From Methanobrevibacter sp. (GTDB taxonomy: Archaea > Methanobacteriota > Methanobacteria > Methanobacteriales > Methanobacteriaceae), in NCBI GenBank assembly GCA_016838945.1, contig JADLKP010000038.1, positions 1 through 13,940 on the forward strand: a DNA stretch of 13,940 nt. The letters are read 5' to 3'. Under the pieces are notes generated by a model that worked only from the letters and a program-made list of their open reading frames with translations, made no database searches and was not told the origin of the DNA. Below, piece by piece: positions 7,283 through 13,940 of the stretch. Positions within the stretch are counted from its first letter, which is position 1. Each line of letters opens with the position of its first letter. A program made the translations under genes and the position numbers.

Positions 7283-7990
7283 TTAACTTAAAATATTTCT
7301 TTTTCTTGAAAATACTGCACCGATAACAATCAAAAGAATCAATGCAATGACAGAACCAATTAAACTGTCCATTGAAGCTATGCCAATTGACCCCATAGAC
7401 TTATTCATAATTGCTGCAATATTAGGAATGACCAATGCAGACAATAGGAAATAGATTCCTAAGAAAAACATGAAATTTCCTAAAACAATTGGATAAGGCT
7501 TGTCTACATATCTAATAAATATGCTTGATGCATAGTAAGTTAGGATAATGGTTAAAACCAATGCCAATGCCACATATTTACTTAAATCTACAGCGCCTAA
7601 ACCAACAGTTGGAGCAACCAACAATATGCTTACAACAATTGATCCGAAACAGCAGGGGCATGGAGCTATAACTGCCGCACATGTAGCTGCAGTAGTGTTC
7701 TTTTCAAAAACTTTCCATTCCCTAATTGTAAATATGCCTGCCAATATCATGATGACAGCCATCAGTATAAAGAAAAGAGAGTTGTAAGTATAAATCAATT
7801 CAGTAATTTCATTTGTGTAATGTGAAGAAATTTCAGCAAGTATCAAAACTCCAGCACCATAGCCAAGACAGACGGTGGCCAAATATTTTTTTGATAAATT
7901 AGCCAAACCAACAGCAAGCCCTAGCTTTATGCCAAAAACAAGCACTGCAGCTAAAATTCCAAATTGCCACAACATACTAATTGTATCCAT
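7283..7990 (-). CDS. DUF2162 polytopic membrane protein, putative transporter
   Basis: A 235-residue integral membrane protein with about seven hydrophobic segments (near 8-28, 35-55, 70-90, 103-128, 138-158, 167-190, 208-227), matching the DUF2162 'predicted transporter' family. The notable motif is APCPCCFGS at the start of the fourth segment: Cys111, Cys113 and Cys114 with prolines between, plus Cys104 nearby, suited to binding a soft metal or to thiol chemistry. I start at the ATG at 7990, since GGTGA at 8000-7996 is correctly spaced for it; a GTG at 8002 in the same frame overlaps that binding site and is unlikely. It is the first gene of the DUF2162/ExbB/DUF2149 operon, behind a TATA box and an array of Fur-box-like sites. 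The function is inferred: passage or transfer of a metal or a small ligand across the membrane. Confidence 0.85.
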   Translation of the reverse strand: MDTISMLWQFGILAAVLVFGIKLGLAVGLANLSKKYLATVCLGYGAGVLILAEISSHYTNEITELIYTYNSLFFILMAVIMILAGIFTIREWKVFEKNTTAATCAAVIAPCPCCFGSIVVSILLVAPTVGLGAVDLSKYVALALVLTIILTYYASSIFIRYVDKPYPIVLGNFMFFLGIYFLLSALVIPNIAAIMNKSMGSIGIASMDSLIGSVIALILLIVIGAVFSRKRNILS

Positions 7991-8024
7991 AAATCTCACC
8001 ACAAAATTTTATCTTATTTCCTCT

Positions 8025-8051
8025 TAGGATATGCCAATTAAAAATATCCTA
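8025..8051. repeat. Inverted repeat at the DUF2162 promoter
   Basis: TAGGATAT (8025-8032) and ATATCCTA (8044-8051) are perfect 8-bp arms with an 11-nt spacer. The repeat spans the predicted transcription start (about 8027) and touches the TATA box at 8048-8057, so it could be an operator or a leader hairpin. On the minus strand the spacer and right arm read GGCATAT, which also occurs in the palindrome upstream of the CobN-like gene. Confidence 0.6.
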
Positions 8052-8057
8052 TATACG
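8048..8057 (-). promoter_or_regulatory. TATA box of the DUF2162 operon
   Basis: On the minus strand this reads CGTATATAGG. It predicts a transcription start near 8027 and a leader of about 37 nt before the ATG at 7990. The perfect Fur-box-like site at 8058-8072 lies directly upstream, where TFB would contact DNA. Confidence 0.5.
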
Positions 8058-8072
8058 AAATAATCATTATTT
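8058..8072. promoter_or_regulatory. Fur-box-like operator 1
   Basis: A perfect 7-1-7 inverted repeat, AAATAAT-C-ATTATTT. The layout equals the 7-1-7 Fur consensus (TGATAAT-N-ATTATCA) and differs only in the outer bases. It abuts the TATA box of the DUF2162 operon, so a bound repressor would block TBP/TFB. Confidence 0.55.
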
Positions 8073-8118
8073 ACCTTATACATCAAAGAAAAATTTACTC
8101 ATGATTGAAATGCAAAGG

Positions 8119-8133
8119 AAATAATCATTTTTC
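8119..8133. promoter_or_regulatory. Fur-box-like operator 2 (imperfect)
   Basis: AAATAAT-C-ATTTTTC: the left arm is identical to site 1, and the right arm departs at one core position. Its centre is 61 bp from site 1, about six helical turns, so both could lie on the same face of the DNA. Confidence 0.4.
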
Positions 8134-8254
8134 ACTTTCTATAAATGGAATAAATGTGAACTCAATTTATCACTTATTTTTATAATGGGAATAAAATTTG
8201 AATAGGGAATTATCAATTTCATTAATAATAATTGACCCATATTCAAAATTTGAA

Positions 8255-8275
8255 AATAATGAATAATCATTATTT
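8255..8275. promoter_or_regulatory. Fur-box-like operator 3
   Basis: Three hexamers in a row: AATAAT (8255-8260), AATAAT (8262-8267), then the inverted ATTATT (8269-8274), with single-base spacers. This resembles the hexamer-array description of Fur boxes. The 6-1-6 core is identical to those of sites 1 and 4. Confidence 0.5.
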
Positions 8276-8290
8276 AACCTTCAAAATGAA

Positions 8291-8318
8291 GAAAATAATC
8301 ATTATTAACATTATTTTC
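8291..8318. promoter_or_regulatory. Fur-box-like operator 4 within a larger palindrome
   Basis: The core AATAAT-C-ATTATT is at 8294-8306. It lies in a wider inverted repeat with 9-bp perfect arms, GAAAATAAT (8291-8299) and ATTATTTTC (8310-8318). Its centre is 32 bp from site 3, about three helical turns. It is also only 85 nt from the end of the CobN-like gene. Confidence 0.5.
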
Positions 8319-8328
8319 CTAGAAACTC

Positions 8329-8369
<41 letters not shown>

Positions 8370-8403
8370 AAAAGACAATGAAACCAAAAATGATATTTAG
8401 AAA

Positions 8404-11400
8404 TCATTTATATTCAAAATCATCATCCATATCATCATAATAGTCATCATCATCGTTTTTGTTTCTGAAATAACCTAATCCGATCAGTAGGACCAAACAG
8501 ATTACACAAACTATGATTGCAATAGGCATGCTAACGTCCTTAGGTGCTACAGGAGTGCTTGTATGTTGAATGACTTCCATAGCTCTTCCTTCGCCAACTG
8601 CATCAGGTGTGCCAGCATTTGTATCGCTTGCTGAATCAGCTTTTCCTTGATAATCCATACCAACACTAGTTCCTGAACTGGAACCAGGAATATTTGAACT
8701 TCCTCTAGCACTTTCTGCTTCAGAACTTGAACTGCTGTTTGTTTGAACAGTGCTGGTTTTATTAGACTCAACAGTGCTATTGGTAGTTTGACTATCAATA
8801 TTTGAAGAATTTGAAGGTGAATCAGTAGCATTCTGTAAGAATTTAGGATTCAATGTTGCATTATACAATGTAGGCAATAATTTAGCAAGCAAATCAGCAT
8901 TCACATACTTTATCGCCCATTCCATCATAGCAACGTTACCGCAACTACAGTCACAACATGCCACTCCATTTGCAACGGTGGCCTGAGCCCATGTATTGGC
9001 TATGTCCCTAATGGTTGCATCATCAGCATCCCAATATCCTTCATAAGCAGAGTTTAACATTGTTCCACTCATGGATATTAAGGAATATGCATTATTTCCA
9101 GATTTTAACCATTCTTTAATGCCAAGCCCATATTTATCTTCATAATAAACTTTATAAACATCATCCCAAACGGTTTGAGAAACTGAAGAAGGCCTTGTTA
9201 CTTGCCATCCCCATAAATTGGAAATGAATTTATCAGACATGTACCTAGAACCGCTGTATCCTTCATTCATCATTCCCTTAATCCAATCAGGGTTGAAATA
9301 TCTTGTATTAAGCTCATTATAGAATACCTTTTCAAATGATGAAACATATGCCTTATCCCTATTGGCGTACATTAGAACATTCATAGTAGGTGTTTTGTTG
9401 GATAAGTATTCCACTGTCATGGAGAGACCTCCCCAATAATCAAAGAAGTCGTCATTATCCAATACACCATACTGATTGGTGTTACGGCTGACAACAATAT
9501 GGTCAGTGTTTGATAAAGCCCTCATGAATACGATAGGATCGGTATCTCCCCAGTAATATTTGGAATACATATTTCCCATTCTGCCAATGTAAAACTCGGA
9601 CAATTCATCAGTGTCGTTCCATGTCCATGACATTGATACCAATTTGGAAATTCCTGCACCATAATCACCATTAGGAGGTGCGAATATGCGAGTTATCGCA
9701 TTTTCACCAGCTACAGTGGCATCATATCCCAAGCTCAAGTAGTATAAGCAATCTTCCACCCAATGCTTAGCGACATAATTATTCTCCAGGGATTCAGAAG
9801 CAAGCCCCTTATAGCTAACGCTTTTTGCAATGGCTGTTAAAGCTTCCTTTAATTGAGGCCCATATTCACTATCCATAAGAGTCTTGTTCTTAATGATTGT
9901 ATTATATGAACGTATCAAAGCCATTCTATATGCATTATCTAACAGACGAGCCTGTGAACTGTATAAGTCTCTGAACAATCCACTGGTGATGACTGTTACA
10001 TCAATCCTTTTGCTTGCCCATCCATCTGGGCGTGTCAAGTTCTCTAATGGAATAACAGCAGGAAAATCCTCAACCTTTTTACCGGTTGGAATTCCCTCTT
10101 CATCATAACCTGCACTGGATGAATCATGCCAAACAGGCTTCATACCCAAAAGATAAAGAACTGTAGACACCAAAGCACCATCATCCCTAGCAGTTTCAAC
10201 ACACCAAATACCCATAATTATTTTTTCAGTAGTGTCGTTCAAGTCTGCCAAAGTCAATAATGTTAAGGTTTTAGCATAATTCCATGCATCCTCTGTAGGC
10301 AGTTCTGAAGATTGGTCCTGGAACATGTTCGCACCTGTAGGGAGAACTTGAGGAACAGTTACACTTTCTCCACCAATATTTACAGGAATATAATAACCAT
10401 CCAAAGCGGAAATCATAGCATCTAGCTCTCCGCCAATACATTGATCATATAAGCCAATATAAGTTTTAGCAATGCTTAAGGATTCCATAAACTCAACATC
10501 ATTCATGCCTACAACTTCTGAAACTGCATCTACATCCCAATAAATCAAAGATTTGCATATGTCCACAGATTTGTTCAAAATGAACTCCCTTTTTAAAGGA
10601 GAAAGATTTGAATAATCCATTGAATAATAATGGTTAGCCAATTGGTCTAACAGATTGGTTTTTTTGCCGTTAACTTCAAAGTCATGGGACGCTATGATTG
10701 AAACAGTATTGGATAAATCATCATCAGTCCACTTTTGACCAATGGCATGAAGTCCTAAAGGATATAATGTGTCCTGAGTATTTTTCAGGAATGTATCCAA
10801 ACTTGGAATCAAGCTTTCCATAGTGGAAACATTTATTTCAGATTCGGACAGTCCAATAGTCAGATGATAATTATTTTTAATGACAAGATCCTTAATTTCA
10901 TTGGATAAGTTATCCCTTAAGGATTCATCATTGGAATTAGCGTACCTTTCCAGCATATTAGCCAATTCAGTTAAATTGCCATATAAATGAGTAAATGATT
11001 TTGGAGAGTCCAAATGAGAAATCAATACTGCAAAACCTCTTCTTTTAGCTTGAATAGCTTCAGCTAGGCCATCAGTAATATAGAAATATACTTGAGGAAC
11101 CTTTCCCACAACTATAGATCCATAATCATTATAGGATAAAAGAACTTCCTTACCCGGCAACCATTCATGAGTAGCGTGTCTTCCAACAAAGACCATAGCA
11201 TTTGAATGTCTGGTTTGCATATAATAATAGGCAGCCAAATATTGATGGGTTGGAGCAACGGCAGTGCAGTGATAAAGATTTTCAATATTTGCCTCCCAAC
11301 CTCTTTGAGGTTCAGGGCCAATAAAGACATTGCCAAAAGTCAAACCGGGAATTACAAAGTAATCAGTGCCATTACGATTTACTAGCATTATATTCCCAGG

Positions 11401-13743
11401 GGCTTCACCCCATCCATTTAAGCCTGATATGTTCAAGCCTTTAAACTCTGCATAATATTGTAAAAATTCATTGTAATAATCAATTGAAGAAGTGTTAGCA
11501 TAAAGATTTAAGGATTTGACAATATCATCAAGAACATTTGTAGCGGCTATAGCCTGATCATCAGGAAGCAATGCTTTGATTTGATTGTACCAGTCAGAAA
11601 CCAATGCTTCAACCTCATCAGTGTAATTCATCAATACCGCTTTTTTGACGATTTGGCCAATATATGCAACAGGACCTTCGGTAACCTGCAATTTAACAAT
11701 ATCATCCAATGAATTGAACCATACCATGTATTCCTCTGCAGGAAGAAGAGTGACGCCTGAACGGTTAGCTAATTTTTCAACTTCACCTGGAGCCCAATTA
11801 GCCACATTGATACCGCAGGTTAACATCATATCTTCAAGTTCGGAAACGTTGTTTGGCAAGTCTGTTAGATTATAACCATTATCCCTTAAGGTATAAAGCA
11901 TATTATAGACACTGGTAATTGCATCCAAATAACTTGCTCCGATATTCTGTTTTCCAGGAGGGTAATTATAATACACAATGGAAATCATCTTATCAATATT
12001 TGGAGTATATTGCAAATCAACCCATGAATCCACCCTGTCAACCAATAATTGGATATTTCTTTCGACAGGGATAAAAGTCAAAATGCTTGCACCTGTCCTA
12101 TTGGAAACATAGGAATCAACTCCACCAACATAAGTAGCATCAAAAATACCTTGAGATTCCGCAATTGTCACATGCCACCATTTGTCACTTTTGGTGGTTG
12201 TTAAACCAACTGGGCTTAATTCCCATTGCTCATTGGTAATATATTCAGAATGAACAGCCCTGAATATTGGGACATTTGCATCTTCAAAGAAATGTGTGGC
12301 ATTTGTGAAATTTTCACCACCAACACCATATGCCACCATTGAAATGATTGCATCAACGCCAACATTATAGTTTTCAGGATTTTCTAAAAATCCAGCCACA
12401 TCTTCGCCTGCATCGGTCCAATATTTGACCATGACCCTTAACTGTTCAGCATTACCTGCAGGACAGTAAATAGGAATTACATTATATCCCATTGATTCCA
12501 AGTGTTCGGTGATGGAATTGACCAGATCCAATTGTTGTGATTGGATATACATTGTACTTTCCAATATTCCTATAGTCCTATTATTGGATTCATTAAAGAA
12601 AGTCACAACATATTCATCTAAAGAATACCATCTGTCCCTGAAAATTCCTGAATTTTGAACACCAGTGAAATTAGGGGATTCATACTGGCAAGGATGTCCT
12701 AAATAATTAAGGGTGCACAATATCTCATTTTTTAGATTGCTTTTATCGTTAATGTCCTTATATAACACCAAGTCTTTGAACAAGTCAGGGAAAGAATCTC
12801 CATTATCATTTATATAACTTGAAATGCTTTCGAAATTGCCTCCCCTTTTAGTGTTCTTAAAGAAATCGATCAAATCGCCATTAGCAATATCAATAAATAT
12901 CTTCTCATAATCAATTGTGGAATTTCTCACTAAGCTTAAGGAAGTTGAAGACGAATCTATATTTCCAGTAGGCGGTTCTAGAATAAGAAATATTTTCTTA
13001 TTGGATAATTCAGGGTATTTGCCTAACAGATTAGTTAAAACAGCATCTACATTTGAACTCATCCACTGTCCTAAGAAAGCATCACAAGAATTCATTAAGT
13101 CGTACAATTCTTCTTCAGGCATCTCATTTATTTGTGAGCCGCTTCGAATATTAATCCTTACATTGGAAAATTCTGAATCTTCCAATATCTCGCATGCTGC
13201 AGTATCAAAAAGATTATTTCCAACGGTGTCACTTATAATGAATACATTATATGAATTATCATCTCTTAAAGAATCCTTTAAAGAAACATTGATCGCCAAT
13301 TCTGAATCAGCATCAGAAATTATCTCCTCATCAAGCATAGGAGTCCCTAATACTTCACCATCATTTAAAACTTCTTCAAAAGTTCCATCTTTTAAAGAAT
13401 CGTTATTTTCAGAAACATAATAATTTACATCATTTAAGTTAGAATCAATAGAAGATGCGCCTAAATTAGACTTAGTATCCATTTCTAAATTATTTTCTAG
13501 CTTATCAAATGAGATTCCATTTTTAACATCATCTCTTTCATTTATTGAATCAGAATCCCCAATATTGGAATCCGCTATTTGATTTTGGTCTAATTTAAGA
13601 TTAAAACCATCACCAATTACATTATTGGAATTAGTGTAATCATTCAAACCTATTTCATCACTAGCAGAAATAGATTGGGGGATTATTAGAATAAACAAAA
13701 TCAATAAGCTTAAAAATGAAAAAAATTTCTTATTAAGTTTCAT
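8404..13743 (-). CDS. Secreted, membrane-anchored CobN-family protein (HmuS-like)
   Basis: A 1779-residue protein of the CobN/BchH large chelatase-subunit family, commonly annotated cobaltochelatase CobN. A signal peptide (1-27, cleavage likely after SISA) precedes an Asn/Asp/Ser-rich extension (about 28-163). The CobN domain runs from about 165 to 1625; it contains HATHEWLPGKE (His856, His859, Glu860), followed by the AKRRGFAVLISHLDSP block, LWGWQVTRP near the end, and GVACCDCSCGN with Cys1596, 1597, 1599 and 1601. A Ser/Thr/Asn stalk with many N-x-S/T sites follows, then one transmembrane helix (1739-1759) and an acidic 20-residue cytoplasmic tail. The ATG has GGTGAT at 13752-13747. Topology puts the catalytic-like domain outside, where CobS/CobT-type ATPases and ATP cannot reach, so ordinary cobalt chelation is doubtful. 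The ExbB-like, ExbD-like and DUF2162 genes downstream suggest a proton-driven tetrapyrrole or metal uptake role, as proposed for HmuS in Bacteroidetes. The substrate (heme, corrinoid or other) is unknown. Confidence 0.9.
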   Translation of the reverse strand: MKLNKKFFSFLSLLILFILIIPQSISASDEIGLNDYTNSNNVIGDGFNLKLDQNQIADSNIGDSDSINERDDVKNGISFDKLENNLEMDTKSNLGASSIDSNLNDVNYYVSENNDSLKDGTFEEVLNDGEVLGTPMLDEEIISDADSELAINVSLKDSLRDDNSYNVFIISDTVGNNLFDTAACEILEDSEFSNVRINIRSGSQINEMPEEELYDLMNSCDAFLGQWMSSNVDAVLTNLLGKYPELSNKKIFLILEPPTGNIDSSSTSLSLVRNSTIDYEKIFIDIANGDLIDFFKNTKRGGNFESISSYINDNGDSFPDLFKDLVLYKDINDKSNLKNEILCTLNYLGHPCQYESPNFTGVQNSGIFRDRWYSLDEYVVTFFNESNNRTIGILESTMYIQSQQLDLVNSITEHLESMGYNVIPIYCPAGNAEQLRVMVKYWTDAGEDVAGFLENPENYNVGVDAIISMVAYGVGGENFTNATHFFEDANVPIFRAVHSEYITNEQWELSPVGLTTTKSDKWWHVTIAESQGIFDATYVGGVDSYVSNRTGASILTFIPVERNIQLLVDRVDSWVDLQYTPNIDKMISIVYYNYPPGKQNIGASYLDAITSVYNMLYTLRDNGYNLTDLPNNVSELEDMMLTCGINVANWAPGEVEKLANRSGVTLLPAEEYMVWFNSLDDIVKLQVTEGPVAYIGQIVKKAVLMNYTDEVEALVSDWYNQIKALLPDDQAIAATNVLDDIVKSLNLYANTSSIDYYNEFLQYYAEFKGLNISGLNGWGEAPGNIMLVNRNGTDYFVIPGLTFGNVFIGPEPQRGWEANIENLYHCTAVAPTHQYLAAYYYMQTRHSNAMVFVGRHATHEWLPGKEVLLSYNDYGSIVVGKVPQVYFYITDGLAEAIQAKRRGFAVLISHLDSPKSFTHLYGNLTELANMLERYANSNDESLRDNLSNEIKDLVIKNNYHLTIGLSESEINVSTMESLIPSLDTFLKNTQDTLYPLGLHAIGQKWTDDDLSNTVSIIASHDFEVNGKKTNLLDQLANHYYSMDYSNLSPLKREFILNKSVDICKSLIYWDVDAVSEVVGMNDVEFMESLSIAKTYIGLYDQCIGGELDAMISALDGYYIPVNIGGESVTVPQVLPTGANMFQDQSSELPTEDAWNYAKTLTLLTLADLNDTTEKIIMGIWCVETARDDGALVSTVLYLLGMKPVWHDSSSAGYDEEGIPTGKKVEDFPAVIPLENLTRPDGWASKRIDVTVITSGLFRDLYSSQARLLDNAYRMALIRSYNTIIKNKTLMDSEYGPQLKEALTAIAKSVSYKGLASESLENNYVAKHWVEDCLYYLSLGYDATVAGENAITRIFAPPNGDYGAGISKLVSMSWTWNDTDELSEFYIGRMGNMYSKYYWGDTDPIVFMRALSNTDHIVVSRNTNQYGVLDNDDFFDYWGGLSMTVEYLSNKTPTMNVLMYANRDKAYVSSFEKVFYNELNTRYFNPDWIKGMMNEGYSGSRYMSDKFISNLWGWQVTRPSSVSQTVWDDVYKVYYEDKYGLGIKEWLKSGNNAYSLISMSGTMLNSAYEGYWDADDATIRDIANTWAQATVANGVACCDCSCGNVAMMEWAIKYVNADLLAKLLPTLYNATLNPKFLQNATDSPSNSSNIDSQTTNSTVESNKTSTVQTNSSSSSEAESARGSSNIPGSSSGTSVGMDYQGKADSASDTNAGTPDAVGEGRAMEVIQHTSTPVAPKDVSMPIAIIVCVICLVLLIGLGYFRNKNDDDDYYDDMDDDFEYK

Positions 13744-13755
13744 TTAATCACCAAG

Positions 13756-13920
13756 CATAATAAGAAAAAAATTAAAGTAAAACATAAAAATTTTTAAGAA
13801 CAAAGAAATTAAAGGCCAAAAAATGATGGCTTTAAGATCATAAAAATTATATGCCTAAAATACCGGCATATAATACTTCCAAAAACAATACATTCTGATT
13901 TAAAAATTTTTCTTATTATG
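13756..13920. repeat. Long-range inverted repeat flanking the CobN-like promoter
   Basis: CATAATAAGAAAAA (13756-13769) recurs exactly as its reverse complement TTTTTCTTATTATG (13907-13920), 137 nt apart. Similarity continues loosely on the inner side (TTTAA followed by T-rich sequence). The left copy lies in the leader of the CobN-like gene; the right one would be in a similar place for a divergent gene beyond the window edge. The 197 nt from 13744 to 13940 contain no visible gene. Confidence 0.55.
13846..13874. promoter_or_regulatory. Palindromic operator/promoter of the CobN-like gene
   Basis: Perfect 10-bp arms, ATTATATGCC (13846-13855) and GGCATATAAT (13865-13874), with a 9-nt spacer. 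Each arm includes a TATA-like element. On the minus strand GGCATATAAT (13855-13846) would start transcription near 13823 and leave a leader of about 80 nt. A dimeric repressor bound here would cover the promoter. The symmetry also allows a divergent promoter to the right. Confidence 0.55.
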
Positions 13921-13940
13921 ATAGATATTTTATAAGATTT

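Noticed and set aside
7991..8002. GTG start four codons upstream for the DUF2162 protein
   Set aside because: The GTG overlaps the GGTGA site that is properly spaced for the ATG at 7990.
8058..8318. A CRISPR array from the repeated AATAATCATTATT units
   Set aside because: The units are only about 13 bp, irregularly spaced (32-142 bp between centres) and palindromic, which fits operators rather than CRISPR repeats.
12917..13420. A 167-codon plus-strand open frame
   Set aside because: It is antisense to the Ser-rich N-terminal part of the CobN-like gene, whose composition produces long open frames on the other strand; no domain is recognisable.
8404..13743. Calling the large gene a standard cytosolic cobaltochelatase for cobalamin synthesis
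   Set aside because: The signal peptide and C-terminal anchor place the domain outside the cell, and no CobS/CobT or ChlI/ChlD gene is adjacent.

Overview
The window looks like a chromosomal segment of a methanogenic archaeon of the Methanobacteriales, most likely Methanobrevibacter. The DNA is very AT-rich. Genes start behind GGTGA-type ribosome binding sites, and promoters look like archaeal TATA boxes. The RNase P RNA has archaeal-type features. One gene encodes a large secreted protein with an Asn/Asp/Ser-rich N-terminus and a C-terminal membrane anchor, a style common in Methanobrevibacter surface proteins. The genus is an inference; no 16S or mcr gene is present.

Left part (plus strand): dnaJ (177-1337) ends in a hairpin/T-tract terminator and is followed by a 444-nt AT-rich gap. 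Then comes a compact biotin operon, bioW (1782-2543) and bioF (2581-3801). BioW activates pimelate to pimeloyl-CoA, and BioF condenses it with alanine to 8-amino-7-oxononanoate. The later biotin genes are not here.

Middle (minus strand): the RNase P RNA gene (about 3869-4165) converges on bioF and has a well-placed TATA box. Upstream of it lies a 566-residue ATP-grasp ligase of unknown substrate (4244-5944), whose C-terminal part resembles the second half of a SAM-methyltransferase fold.

Right part (minus strand, 6214-13743): four genes read in the order CobN-like giant, DUF2162 membrane protein, MotA/TolQ/ExbB-type channel protein, DUF2149 protein. The CobN-like protein has a signal peptide and a C-terminal transmembrane anchor, so its chelatase-like domain should face outward, away from ATP and from any CobS/CobT-type motor. 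The channel protein and the ExbD-like DUF2149 protein could supply proton-motive force instead. This set and order recall the CobN-family/ExbB-containing hmuSTUV part of Bacteroidetes heme-uptake loci. I propose an archaeal cell-surface tetrapyrrole or metal-acquisition machine. The 401-nt gap before the DUF2162 gene holds four Fur-box-like sites built on AATAAT-C-ATTATT, one touching the predicted TATA box, which fits metal control. A separate 10-bp-arm palindrome lies at the likely promoter of the CobN-like gene.
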